DNA from: C7867-006 sp964453075
GTDB lineage: Bacteria > Patescibacteriota > Minisyncoccia > Phycocordibacterales > DATDWN01
DNA length: 44,748 nt
Reading direction: 5' to 3'
NCBI GenBank assembly: GCA_964453075.1
Contig: CAYVNM010000008.1
Span: 1-44,748, forward strand
Position 1 is the stretch's first letter. Each line of letters opens with the position of its first letter. Positions 13,727-22,434 of this stretch are shown here, one piece after another. The notes under the pieces are model-generated. The model was not told the DNA's origin, did not search any database, and worked only from the letters and a program-made list of their open reading frames with translations. The translations under genes and the position numbers were made by a program.

Positions 13727-14494
13727 ATGAAAGAATTTTTAGTTTTTGGAATAAAGGAGGCTCGGGCGGCGATATTCGCTGGTTCTTTTTTCTTGTTGCT
13801 TTTTGCATCAAATCACATTCCACTTTTCGGACTAGCTAGATATGATTTTCTTTTCATCGTGGCCGTTGTCATACAGGCAGTTCTTTATTTCACTAAAATA
13901 GAAACCAAAGATGAAGTAAAAGTTATTTTCTTGTTTCATATTATAGGTCTCATCCTAGAGCTTTATAAAACAAGTCCTGGCGTTGGTTCCTGGAGTTATC
14001 CCGAAGAGGGGGTTTTGAAAATTGCCACCGTGCCTTTGTACAGCGGATTTATGTATGCCGCCATAGGTAGCTACATAAGTCAGTCTTGGAGAATATTTAA
14101 ACTGGAGTTAACAAATTATAAGCATTACTTATTGAGTGTTTTTCTCTGCCTTCTTATCTACATTAATTTTTTTACAAACCATTATATTTACGATTTCAGA
14201 ATGTTTTTAATTATCGCTGTCTTTGTATTTTTTTGGAGAACAAGAGTCTATTTTACAGTAACTAGCATTCGGCGATGGATGCCGATGAATCTTGCATTTC
14301 TTCTCATTGCTTTCTTTATCTGGGTTGCTGAAAATATATCAACCTATCTAGGGGCGTGGCAATATCCGAACCAGGTACATGGTTGGGATATTGTTTCTAC
14401 TAGCAAAATAACTTCCTGGTTTCTTATGGTTATTATTGGTTTCATATTGGTTGCTTATTTAAAACACTTTAAAAAAGATGTCCTGAAGAGGTAG
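13727..14494 (+). CDS. DUF817 family membrane protein
   Basis: 255 residues, about eight membrane segments. Matches DUF817 by the conserved run of features FAGSFFLLLFASNHIP, VIQAVLYFTKIETKDEVKVI, FHIIGLILELYKTSPGVGSW, VPLYSGFMYAAIGSYI and the C-terminal NISTYLGAWQYPNQ. Function unknown for the family. A TATAAT box (13714-13719) ends 7 nt before the ATG, so the transcript is probably leaderless, in contrast to the GC-rich genes on either side. Confidence 0.9.
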   Translation: MKEFLVFGIKEARAAIFAGSFFLLLFASNHIPLFGLARYDFLFIVAVVIQAVLYFTKIETKDEVKVIFLFHIIGLILELYKTSPGVGSWSYPEEGVLKIATVPLYSGFMYAAIGSYISQSWRIFKLELTNYKHYLLSVFLCLLIYINFFTNHYIYDFRMFLIIAVFVFFWRTRVYFTVTSIRRWMPMNLAFLLIAFFIWVAENISTYLGAWQYPNQVHGWDIVSTSKITSWFLMVIIGFILVAYLKHFKKDVLKR

Positions 14495-14520
14495 GTGTTT
14501 ATATAAAACATTTAAATTTC

Positions 14521-14544
14521 AGCCGCATCATTTCTGATGCGGCT
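14521..14544. terminator. perfect 10-bp hairpin at the end of GC-rich gene 2
   Basis: AGCCGCATCA (14521-14530), TTTC loop, TGATGCGGCT (14535-14544). The stop codon of the minus-strand gene (14528-14530) is inside the stem. On the minus strand the stem is followed by an A/T-rich stretch but not a clean T-run, so termination is likely but weaker than for the other two units. Confidence 0.6.
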
Positions 14545-14830
14545 TGTCGTAACCATCCCGGCGGTCTGATCGGATGAGGTCTCTTGTTGTTTTGTTGTTC
14601 CAGAGACCAGCCATCTCAACGTGTGCTGTTATCCACCCAGTCCAGCGCCCGGCCTTGATGGCCTCATCAACAGATGATGTATCCATCCTCTCGATCTCAT
14701 CACACATCCAGAGGATGTAAGATGATGGGGCAATATCCTTGTCTTTGAGCTCAGAATATTCAGCTCTGGTTTCTGGTTCCATACGTGCGATTGTGGCTCG
14801 TATAGTGGCGATTGTTTTTGTGTAGTACAA
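14528..14830 (-). CDS. hypothetical protein on GC-rich unit 2
   Basis: 100 residues, not recognised: MYYTKTIATIRATIARMEPE, then helical charged segments and a Trp-rich part (AGRWTGWITAHVEMAGLW) and a basic end (RSDRRDGYDKPHQK). Start TTG at 14830 is chosen because AAAGGTGGTG (complement of 14836-14845) lies 5 nt upstream and the frame is closed just above it. GC-rich codons, a strong Shine-Dalgarno sequence and a promoter with 17-bp spacing set it apart from the AT-rich genes around it. Soluble, small, function unknown. Confidence 0.7.
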   Translation of the reverse strand: MYYTKTIATIRATIARMEPETRAEYSELKDKDIAPSSYILWMCDEIERMDTSSVDEAIKAGRWTGWITAHVEMAGLWNNKTTRDLIRSDRRDGYDKPHQK

Positions 14831-14853
14831 CTAGGCACCACCTTTCTTTCTTT

Positions 14854-14882
14854 TGTATAACAATAAACAGGGTAAGTGTCAA
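14854..14882 (-). promoter_or_regulatory. consensus-like promoter of GC-rich gene 2
   Basis: Minus strand: TTGACA (complement of 14877-14882), 17-bp spacer, TATACA (complement of 14854-14859), followed by the Shine-Dalgarno sequence at 14836-14845. Confidence 0.75.
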
Positions 14883-14979
14883 AAGATGTGCCCAAAGTCA
14901 TATTTATTTTCCAGTTTCCTCAGAAACAAAACTTGCTATAATAGTGTAACGTTAGTTTTATCAATTTAAATCAAAAAAC

Positions 14980-15480
14980 ATGACAAAGAATCCAATCATT
15001 AATGCGTTCTCGGCTATAGTTTATATTGTGGCAGTGGTATCCTTGTTGTTTTATTTTTCTACTTTTAAAGGTTCAGATAATTCAGTAATGATTCCTATTT
15101 CTATACTATCACTTTTTGTTTTGTCGGCAGCTGTTATGGGTTATATATTTGTATATAATCCTCTTCAATTATTTCTAGAAGGTAGAAGAGAGGAGGCCAC
15201 AAGTCTGTTTCTTAGAACTCTCGGTACGTTCGCTGTTATAACAGTTGTTATACTTGGTGTGACTTGGGGTGTTTTTCTAAATAAGACAGAAGATTCATTA
15301 GTTCCAGCACAGGGCAAACTTAATATTGAAGTTGTATGTCAGAGTGCGCTTTCTTATATGACATTTCCAGACGCAGCAAGTGCTGATAAGTTTGTAGAAC
15401 AATGTAAGGAGGGTAAATATCCAGAAGTAATCGAAAGGTATAAATCAGACATGGGGCTAGGTGATGGGGCAGCTATCTAG
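14980..15480 (+). CDS. small membrane protein of unknown function
   Basis: 166 residues with three membrane segments (about 10-28, 37-60, 80-102) and a C-terminal soluble part of about 60 residues with two Cys (VVCQSALSYM and EQCKEGKYPEVIERY). I recall this architecture as common in Parcubacteria, without function. A TATAAT box (14937-14942) lies about 37 nt upstream of the ATG; the leader ends in CAAAAAAC and has no Shine-Dalgarno sequence. Confidence 0.8.
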   Translation: MTKNPIINAFSAIVYIVAVVSLLFYFSTFKGSDNSVMIPISILSLFVLSAAVMGYIFVYNPLQLFLEGRREEATSLFLRTLGTFAVITVVILGVTWGVFLNKTEDSLVPAQGKLNIEVVCQSALSYMTFPDAASADKFVEQCKEGKYPEVIERYKSDMGLGDGAAI

Positions 15481-15489
15481 TTTTACTCA

Positions 15490-15518
15490 TTGCTAATAAA
15501 GCAAAAATAAAGTATAAA
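15490..15518 (+). promoter_or_regulatory. promoter of GC-rich gene 3
   Basis: TTGCTA (15490-15495), 17-bp spacer, TATAAA (15513-15518), followed by GAGGAGGTG (15526-15534), a very strong Shine-Dalgarno sequence 4 nt before the GTG at 15539. Confidence 0.7.
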
Positions 15519-15538
15519 AAGGACAGAGGAGGTGTCTT

Positions 15539-15733
15539 GTGGCTCACTCGGCGATCCCGCATAGCGGGCAACGTTACGGTACAGCTAGGAAGCGCGGAGT
15601 CTCAGGGGAAATGCTGAAACTGTTGAAGCTCGGTGCTACTAGGCGTAGCTCGGGTGCCACAGAGGAACAGCAGAGAACGATCAATCAGAAGATCGCTCTC
15701 GACAACCTGAAGCACCAGAATGGTTCTCGATGA
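15539..15733 (+). CDS. small basic protein on GC-rich unit 3
   Basis: 64 residues, not recognised, rich in Arg, Lys, Gly and Ser (GQRYGTARKRGVSGEMLKLL, then ATRRSSGATEEQQRTI), pI clearly basic, so nucleic-acid binding is conceivable. GTG start fixed by the Shine-Dalgarno sequence. GC-rich codons in an AT-rich setting. It has its own promoter and terminator, as the other two units. Confidence 0.65.
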   Translation: MAHSAIPHSGQRYGTARKRGVSGEMLKLLKLGATRRSSGATEEQQRTINQKIALDNLKHQNGSR

Positions 15734-15743
15734 CCGCCACACT

Positions 15744-15796
15744 AACCGCTCGGGGGATTGCCTAAAAGGCTTTGCTTCCCGAGCGGTTTCGTTTTT
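15744..15796 (+). terminator. rho-independent terminator of GC-rich gene 3
   Basis: AACCGCTCGGG (15744-15754) pairs with CCCGAGCGGTT (15778-15788); an inner GCCT/AGGC stem fills the loop; then TCGTTTTT. Confidence 0.88.
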
Positions 15797-15850
15797 ATTT
15801 GAGTTTTCTTTTTAATAAAAGTCGTTTTTTGATAGAATGAGGTTATTGTA

Positions 15851-17035
15851 ATGTTTGCTCAATACAACAACGTAATTCCGTATTTTGTTATCATGGTTTT
15901 TGTTGTGCTTCTTTCTGCAGTCCTTGTAAAATTTATTCCTTTTTTTCGCAAAATAGTTTCAGTTGAATCATCAGAGCGTTACGAAGCGCTTGATGGTTTG
16001 CGAGGGTTTTTAGCTATTGGTGTTTTGTTCCAACATGCGATACAGAATTATTCTTTTTTTCAAACTGGTTTTTGGCAAATTACGGATTCTAGATTTTATC
16101 GATTTCTTGGTGGAGAAGCGGTCATTTTATTTTTTATAACTACTAGTTTTTTGTACTGGACAAAAATGATTACTAGTAATAACGGAACCAGCATGTTCCA
16201 GTTATACAGAAGTCGTTTTTTGCGTCTTGCCCCTTTGTATATATTTGCTGGGTTGGTAGTTAGTATTATTGCTTTGTATAATACTGGTTTTCACATCACT
16301 TCAATTCAGTTAGTTTTTAGAGATCTTTTTTATTGGTTTACTTTAGGGCTTAAGACCATCACTACTTTTAATGGTTATAACATTATTCCGATAAATGCTG
16401 GTATACATTGGACCCTTAGATATGAGTGGGCCTTCTATTTGATTCTGCCTCTGATAGCTCTCATTCCTAAAAATAAATACGGTAGATTAATATCAATTAT
16501 CATATTGGTAGGAGTTTTGCTTTTACCTGATAGAGGGTATTGGGCTATATTTTTGTTTGGTATTCTCGCTGCTTATATTGTTTATTATTATCCTACCGTG
16601 TCCTGGTTTAAAACCTGCAAATGGTCCGCCGTTGTTCCCATTGCTGGTTTGATAGCCGTATATTTCATGAATTATAAACCTTATTCCTATTCCCAATATT
16701 TTGTGAGCCTCATCGTCTTTCTTAGTTTTGTTTATGGTAATAATTTATTTGGACTTTTAAAAAAGCCGGCTGCCAAGTTTCTCAGTACCATAAGCTATAG
16801 TATTTATTTATTGCATGGCATAGTACTGTATTTTGTTTTGCACACAGTAAATCGGTTTTATCCAATTGTTTCTCTCAATACACTCTCATATTGGACGATT
16901 ATTCTTTTTGTGTCTTTGCTGGTTGTGGTTGTTTCAGCTGTAGCCTATAGGTATATAGAGCATCCTTTTATAAAAAGAATCAAACCAAAAAGTAAATCAA
17001 CGGAACTGGTTTCTGTGACTGATAGAGTGATATGA
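15851..17035 (+). CDS. acyltransferase 3 family membrane protein (OafA/YrhL-like)
   Basis: 394 residues, about ten membrane segments. The family motif appears after the first segment (RYEALDGLRGFLAIGVLFQH, with catalytic-type His), then RSRFLRLAPLYIF and, near the end, SYSIYLLHGIVLYFVL and AYRYIEHPF. Such enzymes transfer acetyl or other acyl groups to surface polysaccharides or peptidoglycan. The protein has one extra N-terminal segment before the core. The -10-like TAGAAT (15833-15838) lies 12 nt before the ATG. Substrate unknown. Confidence 0.92.
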   Translation: MFAQYNNVIPYFVIMVFVVLLSAVLVKFIPFFRKIVSVESSERYEALDGLRGFLAIGVLFQHAIQNYSFFQTGFWQITDSRFYRFLGGEAVILFFITTSFLYWTKMITSNNGTSMFQLYRSRFLRLAPLYIFAGLVVSIIALYNTGFHITSIQLVFRDLFYWFTLGLKTITTFNGYNIIPINAGIHWTLRYEWAFYLILPLIALIPKNKYGRLISIIILVGVLLLPDRGYWAIFLFGILAAYIVYYYPTVSWFKTCKWSAVVPIAGLIAVYFMNYKPYSYSQYFVSLIVFLSFVYGNNLFGLLKKPAAKFLSTISYSIYLLHGIVLYFVLHTVNRFYPIVSLNTLSYWTIILFVSLLVVVVSAVAYRYIEHPFIKRIKPKSKSTELVSVTDRVI

Positions 17036-17063
17036 GTGTTCTAGTAATTTATCATATATTATC

Positions 17064-18032
17064 ATGGTAGTACGTAGTAACTTAAAAAGACACAAAGAAG
17101 AAAAAGTTTTATTGAGGGTATTATTCTTTATATTATTTAGCATTTCTGCTTTGGCCTGTTTTTATATTTTAACTCGAATTGAAACAGGTAAAGAGTTGGG
17201 AGTTATTGCTACAAGCACACCGGAGATTGTTGATCTTGGTTTGTCTATTGTACCGGAAAAAATACAACAAGGTGAACCGGTACTGATAACTATAAACGGC
17301 ATCACCTCTACTTCCAGTGTTAAATCTTTTACTCTAGATGGGCGTCCCATAATTTTGTTTTATCAAAATGGTAAAATCACCGCTCTTCTCGGTATAGACT
17401 TGAGAGCTGCACCCGGCGTGTTTCCTCTCGTTCTAACACTTAAAGATGGTAGGTATGTAAAGAAAGATCTGATTATTAATCCACGTGTTGTTATAAAAGA
17501 ACCATTTGGAATACCGGACAAACTCGGAGGTAATACACAAGAAAGCGAAAGGCAACTTATTTCCACTTTGGCTGAGGAAGCCAAAATAGTTAATGCTATA
17601 CCTACGGGTAAAGAAAAATTATGGACAGAAAAATTTAGATTTCCATTAAATGGTCCAATTGTTGTCACTTCTGTTTATGGATATACCAGAATCACTGGTA
17701 AATCAACATTGTCCCACAAAGGCACGGATTTAGAAGCCCCCATAGGTACCCCAGTTTACGCTTCCAATCGAGGCATGATTAGATTTGCGGATGCTCTTCG
17801 TAACTACGGCAATACAGTAATTATAGATCATGGTCTAGGTTTACAAACTGTTTATATGCATTTGTCAGAAATAAAAGTAAATAATAATCAGATGGTAGAA
17901 CGTGGAGAATTGTTAGGAATAAGTGGGGATACTGGTTATGTTCTTGGTCCTCATTTGCATTTCAGTGTAAGAATATGGGATATCTCTGTGGATCCTATGA
18001 AGTTTCTGGAAATTTTAGGTTCAAATAATTAG
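17064..18032 (+). CDS. membrane-anchored M23 metallopeptidase
   Basis: 322 residues: a basic N-terminus, one membrane segment (about 18-38), a beta-rich region (about 60-145, VPEKIQQGEPVLITINGI...), and a C-terminal M23 peptidase domain. Zinc ligands are visible as His218 and Asp222 (SHKGTDLEAP) and His299 in HLH (297-299), with NYGNTVIIDHGLGLQTVYMH between. M23 enzymes cleave peptidoglycan crosslinks, acting outside the cytoplasmic membrane. Start ATG 17064 is 3 nt after a TATATT box, so leaderless expression is likely. All key residues are present, so it should be active. Confidence 0.95.
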   Translation: MVVRSNLKRHKEEKVLLRVLFFILFSISALACFYILTRIETGKELGVIATSTPEIVDLGLSIVPEKIQQGEPVLITINGITSTSSVKSFTLDGRPIILFYQNGKITALLGIDLRAAPGVFPLVLTLKDGRYVKKDLIINPRVVIKEPFGIPDKLGGNTQESERQLISTLAEEAKIVNAIPTGKEKLWTEKFRFPLNGPIVVTSVYGYTRITGKSTLSHKGTDLEAPIGTPVYASNRGMIRFADALRNYGNTVIIDHGLGLQTVYMHLSEIKVNNNQMVERGELLGISGDTGYVLGPHLHFSVRIWDISVDPMKFLEILGSNN

Positions 18033-18071
18033 AGTTATAGAATTAAGTTTAACTTTGCTATACTAAAGATC

Positions 18072-19184
18072 ATGTTTAAGCTTTATTTTTTGCCAATCAT
18101 AGCTCTTGTTCTAATTGTTTTGTGGATGTCTAATGTTGCAGTTTCTAAATTTATTATTTCAGTCTTTGGAATAAATTCTCGTTCAGGTCTTTTTTTTATA
18201 AATTTTGGACCATTGGTTTTGACTGTTAGTTTTATTTTTGCTCTTTTTGTGGGTGCAAAATATTACAACTCGTTTACTAGGGTTTTATATTCTGCTTCTG
18301 CTTCTTGGATGGGTTTTTTCTTCTATTTATTACTGGCCTCGGCGGTTTATGGTTTTGTTATATTTTTGGTGAGATTTGTTGGTCCAGAAATTTCCTTGCG
18401 TTGGTTTGGTGTCTCTCTTTTTGTCTTAGCCTTAATTGTGGGGGTATATGGGCTTTTGCATGCAAGAAGAATAGTTATCAAAAGAGTTGATATCAAATTA
18501 CAAGAGTTGCCGATTTCTTGGTTAGACAGAACAGTAGTATTTGTGAGTGATCTTCATTTGGGTCAAATACATGGAGAAAATTTTTCTCGCAAAGTAGTAG
18601 ATGAAATAAATTCTTTAAATCCAGATATTGTTTTTATTGGAGGTGATTTGTATGACGGTTTTCCTACAGATATAGAACGTGCAACATTACCACTTCGTGA
18701 TCTCAATCCAAGACTTGGAGTCTATTTTGTAACTGGTAATCACGAGGAATTCGGTGACAATATTCCTTTTATAAACGCTGTTAAAAGCGTAGGCATAGAG
18801 GTGCTTGATGATAAAACTGTTTTAGTGGACGGGGTTCAGATAGTTGGAGTTGATTATTTAAATACGAGAGACAGAAAAAAATTTACCGATATTCTCAAGG
18901 GTATGAATTTGGACCACAGTAAACCATCTATTTTAATAAAACACGAGCCAAAAGATGTGGATGCTGCTTCATTAGAAAAAATATCTTTACAACTATCTGG
19001 ACATACTCACAGAGCTCAAATTTGGCCACTTGGTTATATTCCAAAAAAGGTTTATAAAGGGTTTGATTATGGTCTAAATGATTTGAATGGTATGCAGGTA
19101 TTTACTTCAAGTGGGGTTGGGACTTGGGGGCCACCCTTGCGTGTGGGGACAGATGCAGAGATTGTTCTTATAAGGTTTAAATAG
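18072..19184 (+). CDS. membrane metallophosphoesterase (YkuE/YaeI-like)
   Basis: 370 residues: four N-terminal membrane segments (to about residue 135), then a calcineurin-like phosphoesterase domain: VFVSDLHLG with Asp160 and His162, GGDLYDG, VTGNHEEF, ILIKHEPKD and LSGHTHRAQIWP. All metal ligands are present. Family members act on phospholipid head groups or cyclic nucleotides; substrate here unknown. A TATACT box (18059-18064) ends 7 nt before the ATG, again a leaderless plan. Confidence 0.94.
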   Translation: MFKLYFLPIIALVLIVLWMSNVAVSKFIISVFGINSRSGLFFINFGPLVLTVSFIFALFVGAKYYNSFTRVLYSASASWMGFFFYLLLASAVYGFVIFLVRFVGPEISLRWFGVSLFVLALIVGVYGLLHARRIVIKRVDIKLQELPISWLDRTVVFVSDLHLGQIHGENFSRKVVDEINSLNPDIVFIGGDLYDGFPTDIERATLPLRDLNPRLGVYFVTGNHEEFGDNIPFINAVKSVGIEVLDDKTVLVDGVQIVGVDYLNTRDRKKFTDILKGMNLDHSKPSILIKHEPKDVDAASLEKISLQLSGHTHRAQIWPLGYIPKKVYKGFDYGLNDLNGMQVFTSSGVGTWGPPLRVGTDAEIVLIRFK

Positions 19185-19199
19185 TATATAATTGTACTT

Positions 19200-19583
19200 A
19201 TGAAGATAAAATGGAAAGAGGTAACAAGATTTTCTCAGCTGGTGGCTGTAGTTTTGTTTGTTGTTGTGTTTTTTATTGGTTTTTGTTTGGGGCGTAGATT
19301 TGAAAACAATTTTATTTTAGGTGTACCATCAAATAGTGCAGAGTTCACTTGTTTAGATAATAAAAAAATAGAAGCTGATTTTTATGAAAATTTTATTCAT
19401 CTTGAAATAGGGGTTTGGGATGATGTGTACTTACCTCAGACAATTTCTGCTTCTGGGGCGAGGTATGCTTCAAAGGATGAGTCAATTGTTTTTTGGAACA
19501 AAGGAAATACGGCTTTTGTTACAGAGGGAAATCCAAACAATATAACTTATAAAGACTGTGTGATTATATCTGAGAAAAACTAG
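19200..19583 (+). CDS. hypothetical single-pass membrane protein
   Basis: 127 residues. One N-terminal membrane segment (about 12-30, LVAVVLFVVVFFIGFCLG) followed by a small extracytoplasmic domain with two Cys (AEFTCLDNKK and KDCVIISEKN) that could form a disulfide. The centre (YASKDESIVFWNKGNTAFVTE) looks beta-rich and resembles the small MliC-like fold in size and Cys placement, which is only a guess. TATAAT at 19187-19192, 7 nt before the ATG. Confidence 0.78.
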   Translation: MKIKWKEVTRFSQLVAVVLFVVVFFIGFCLGRRFENNFILGVPSNSAEFTCLDNKKIEADFYENFIHLEIGVWDDVYLPQTISASGARYASKDESIVFWNKGNTAFVTEGNPNNITYKDCVIISEKN

Positions 19584-19617
19584 TCTTGTTAATTATCTTT
19601 GTGTTACAATTATTTTA

Positions 19618-20649
19618 ATGAATAAACAATTACAAGGAGGTTTTATAGCCTACGCAGTAATGGTTGCTCTTGGGATAATTTTAATAGGAGGTAGTTTTTA
19701 TTATTACTCAAGGAGTGGTAATGGATTATCTGAAATGCAAAAAGAGGCAAAAATGAATCTAGATTCAGAAGCTACAAGTTTGTATGCTTTAAAAGCTAGA
19801 TACAAAGCAGAAAGGGAGGCTATTTCAAAAATAAAGGACGAGTATTCTAGTGTTAGGAGAAATATTTTAGCTAAAACAGACATTTTTTTTAGTAATGCTA
19901 ATTCGGAAGATCCAAGGATTAAAATAAAAATTAGTGATAAATCAGTAGAAGCAGAAATAAATAAAAAAAGATTACAGATCACAAAGATGCTTGAGGCTTG
20001 GGAGTTAAAAAATGAAATTATAAATTCTGATTCTTTGTATCAAGATTTGCTTCCAACCTTGAATGATTTAGTAAAAAGTGCTGAGCAAGATATGGCTTAC
20101 ATAAGGCAGTATGTCAAGGAATTAGAGGTTATTATAAACAATCTCTCTCCTAACAATTCAAATTTAACACAAGCGCAGATCATTGCTCTTGAATCTATCA
20201 TAGAGGACAGTAACGAATATATACAAGAATCTATTTCGGTAATAAGTGAGATACAAGCGGAAATTCCAGTACCAACAAATCCTGTTGTGGTAGTGCAGGA
20301 AACTGGAACCACAACACAGGCTTCTTCAACTGGAGCAAGTATGCCAACCACAACTCCTCCTCCTGTTGTCTATCCTCCTATAGTGACTTTAACAGAAATA
20401 CAAACTCAAGAAAAAAAGGTGGAGGAGGCCAAAAAGGCACTTGAATCCATTACTGCAACCACTACGTCACCAGTTACCACCACACCGACCACAACTCCTC
20501 CAGTAAATACAGATCCAATACATGTCATTACGTTGCCGACCACAATAATATATTACTTACCTCCATCTAATATAGATTACACTGGGTGGCCTGACATAGC
20601 CCCAGATACAAATGTATCAAAACCATTGTTACTTCAAGGATCAGATTGA
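19618..20649 (+). CDS. secreted coiled-coil protein with Thr/Pro-rich region
   Basis: 343 residues: membrane segment at about 10-30, then a long helical, charged region (about 40-200) rich in Lys/Glu and Ile/Leu, probably coiled coil, then low-complexity Thr/Pro-rich sequence (TTTQASSTGASMPTTTPPP, TTTTSPVTTTPTTTPP) typical of extracellular linkers. No known domain. It is anchored in the membrane with the rest outside, perhaps a surface or cell-wall spanning protein. Ends in a terminator shared with the convergent gene. Confidence 0.8.
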   Translation: MNKQLQGGFIAYAVMVALGIILIGGSFYYYSRSGNGLSEMQKEAKMNLDSEATSLYALKARYKAEREAISKIKDEYSSVRRNILAKTDIFFSNANSEDPRIKIKISDKSVEAEINKKRLQITKMLEAWELKNEIINSDSLYQDLLPTLNDLVKSAEQDMAYIRQYVKELEVIINNLSPNNSNLTQAQIIALESIIEDSNEYIQESISVISEIQAEIPVPTNPVVVVQETGTTTQASSTGASMPTTTPPPVVYPPIVTLTEIQTQEKKVEEAKKALESITATTTSPVTTTPTTTPPVNTDPIHVITLPTTIIYYLPPSNIDYTGWPDIAPDTNVSKPLLLQGSD

Positions 20650-20662
20650 TACATAGAAAAAG

Positions 20663-20687
20663 ACCTAGGTTTTACCAAGGTTTTTTT
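20663..20687. terminator. terminator between convergent genes
   Basis: ACCTAGGT (20663-20670), TTT, ACCAAGGT (20674-20681) with one internal mismatch, then a T-run to 20687. It serves the plus-strand gene ending at 20649. Confidence 0.7.
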
Positions 20688-20702
20688 CCTAAAAATCTTT
20701 AA

Positions 20703-21149
20703 TTATTGAATAGTCAAACCAAGTTGTGTTCTGACTATGTTTACATAAGCATTGAAGGAAAGTGATCCGAAGTATCCTGTTCCTGTAGTAAGACCTGCTG
20801 GTACTAGGACTTGGGCAGCATTTGCGTTTTGCCATCTTGCTACCGCATTAGCTGTCAATTGTCCAAAGTATGAGCTTTCGTTTCCAGGAGAACCACTACC
20901 TGATGCAGCGACTGTGAATCCTGCCCAGTTCAAATATCTTTGTAAACATCTAACGTCTTCACCACTTGAACCAGTTGTAAGACCTCGTGTAATCTCACAA
21001 AGAGGTATAGTTGAAGCAGAAGTTGTTGTTACTGTCTGGGCATTGATTGTTGGTATGGTTACAAGTGACATCAGAACAAAAACAATCAATGTGGCTACGG
21101 GAATATTTGATATTTTTGTGTAAAGTGATCTCAAATTTAATGTTTTCAT
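20703..21149 (-). CDS. secreted peptidoglycan-binding domain protein
   Basis: 148 residues: signal peptide (MKTLNLRSLYTKISN, then a hydrophobic core to AQTVTT, about residue 40), then a PG_binding_1-type domain: LTTGSSGEDVRCLQRYLNWAG, SPGNESSYFGQLTANAVARWQN and TGYFGSLSFNAYV. This GxGSPGxExxYFG form is frequent in Parcubacteria, often attached to larger enzymes; here it stands alone, so it probably just tethers to or senses the cell wall. Encoded on the minus strand, convergent with the gene before it. Confidence 0.92.
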   Translation of the reverse strand: MKTLNLRSLYTKISNIPVATLIVFVLMSLVTIPTINAQTVTTTSASTIPLCEITRGLTTGSSGEDVRCLQRYLNWAGFTVAASGSGSPGNESSYFGQLTANAVARWQNANAAQVLVPAGLTTGTGYFGSLSFNAYVNIVRTQLGLTIQ

Positions 21150-21319
21150 ATAAAATTAATTAAATTCTAATAATATGACCTTACATATATATTAGACGTA
21201 TGAGGTACATATTTCTTACACAATGATTTGAAAATGTCCTTATGTAAATATATAAAGTTTTATTGAAATGATATAATGAGCCAACTGTAGATACAGATTT
21301 ATTTTTTAAAAACAAAAAA

Positions 21320-22057
21320 ATGATTAATAATTACAACAGAATTATAATAATAAGTGTATTTCTGCTGGTATTGATTGGTGGTTTGTATACGTATAAGCTA
21401 TCAAAAAAAGATGACAGTTCTAATGAAGAAGTGTTTTGTACGATGGAAGCATTACAGTGTCCTGATGGTTCCTATGTTGGTAGGAGTGGTCCACGTTGTG
21501 AATTTTTGAAATGTCCTGAACACGAATCATTTGTTGGAACACTCAGACAAAAGGAAAATGGTTTTGATATCATAATGGCTTCACCTGAAAATAATAGTGG
21601 AATGGAAGTCTCTTATGTTATGCCAATAACTCTAAAAGTTAGTAATGTTGTTGGTCAATTAGTGGGTAAGAAAGTTGAAGTATTTGGTTACTTTACCGAA
21701 GGAAATAATTTTTATGTAGAAAGATTAGAAGAGTTAAAAGGGGAAGATCCTTTGGTGGGTAATGTGAGGGTTGGTCAGACAGTATTTATAAATGGAGTCA
21801 AAATAACTTTAAATAAGATAGTTGGGGATAGTCGTTGTCCCGTAGATGCTATTTGTATTTGGGCTGGTAATGTTACTGCAAATGTAACATTACAAAGTAA
21901 TACAGATAAAGAGACTATAGATATTTTTTCCGACAAAGGCCCGGTAGCTTTTGATTCTTATCAAGTCAGTCTTGAGCAAGTTAGTCCTTCCAGTAAGGCA
22001 GATACTAAAATAAAACCAGAAGATTACATTCTAACTTTCAAAGTTCGTTCTAATTAA
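21320..22057 (+). CDS. membrane-anchored protein with Cys-rich motif
   Basis: 245 residues: one N-terminal membrane segment (about 8-27), a CxxxxxxCPDGS motif (FCTMEALQCPDGSYVGRSGP, then CEFLKCP) resembling Kazal-like or disulfide-linked modules that I recall from many CPR proteins, a beta-rich part (MPITLKVSNVVGQLVGKKVEVFGYF) and a second beta-rich domain (VGQTVFINGVKITLNKIVGDSRCPVDAICIWAG, in two blocks around residues 155-185). Four Cys near the first motif and two later suggest disulfides, so it functions outside. No known role. Confidence 0.8.
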   Translation: MINNYNRIIIISVFLLVLIGGLYTYKLSKKDDSSNEEVFCTMEALQCPDGSYVGRSGPRCEFLKCPEHESFVGTLRQKENGFDIIMASPENNSGMEVSYVMPITLKVSNVVGQLVGKKVEVFGYFTEGNNFYVERLEELKGEDPLVGNVRVGQTVFINGVKITLNKIVGDSRCPVDAICIWAGNVTANVTLQSNTDKETIDIFSDKGPVAFDSYQVSLEQVSPSSKADTKIKPEDYILTFKVRSN

Positions 22058-22116
22058 TTAAGACACACAAAAATATTATTTCTAGATTGAATTTATATAT
22101 AGAGATATGCTAATAT

Positions 22117-22413
22117 ATGCATATGACTGATTTGTGCAAAGAAATGGCTCGCATGGGCAAAGGTATTGGTAACGAAAATCGTTATCGGATTTTGGGTATT
22201 TTAATGAAAGGATCTAGAACAGTGGGAGAAATTGCAGAGAAAGTTCACATGGCACAACCAGCTGTTTCTCAACACCTTAAGGTGCTCAAGGATTCAGATT
22301 TGGTTTTAGATGAAAGGCGAGGGCAAGAGGTTCTTTATTCAATTAATGTTGAATACATGACCAATTTATTGCACAAATTGGCAAAAGATGTGAACAGAAA
22401 TAACAAAAAATAA
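22117..22413 (+). CDS. ArsR-type winged-helix regulator
   Basis: 98 residues; winged-helix core GNENRYRILGILMKGSRTVGEIAEKVHMAQPAVSQHLKVLKDSDLV with the recognition helix around QPAVSQHLKVL and the wing DERRGQEVLYSI. No CxC metal site of the arsenic or cadmium sensors is seen; a single Cys is at the N-terminus. ATGs at 22117 and 22123 are both possible. An ATATGC (22105-22110) / GCATAT (22119-22124) inverted repeat spans the start and the -10 region, suggesting self-control. The LUD gene follows 21 nt later, probably its partner in an operon. Confidence 0.9.
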   Translation: MHMTDLCKEMARMGKGIGNENRYRILGILMKGSRTVGEIAEKVHMAQPAVSQHLKVLKDSDLVLDERRGQEVLYSINVEYMTNLLHKLAKDVNRNNKK

Positions 22414-22434
22414 TTATAAGTTAACAAAATAAAA

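Noticed and set aside
12622..15796. Integron cassette array with attC sites
   Set aside because: GTTCCAAC-like bits are not proper GTTRRRY/RYYYAAC pairs, no common ends join the GC-rich units, one unit is inverted and no integron integrase is seen.
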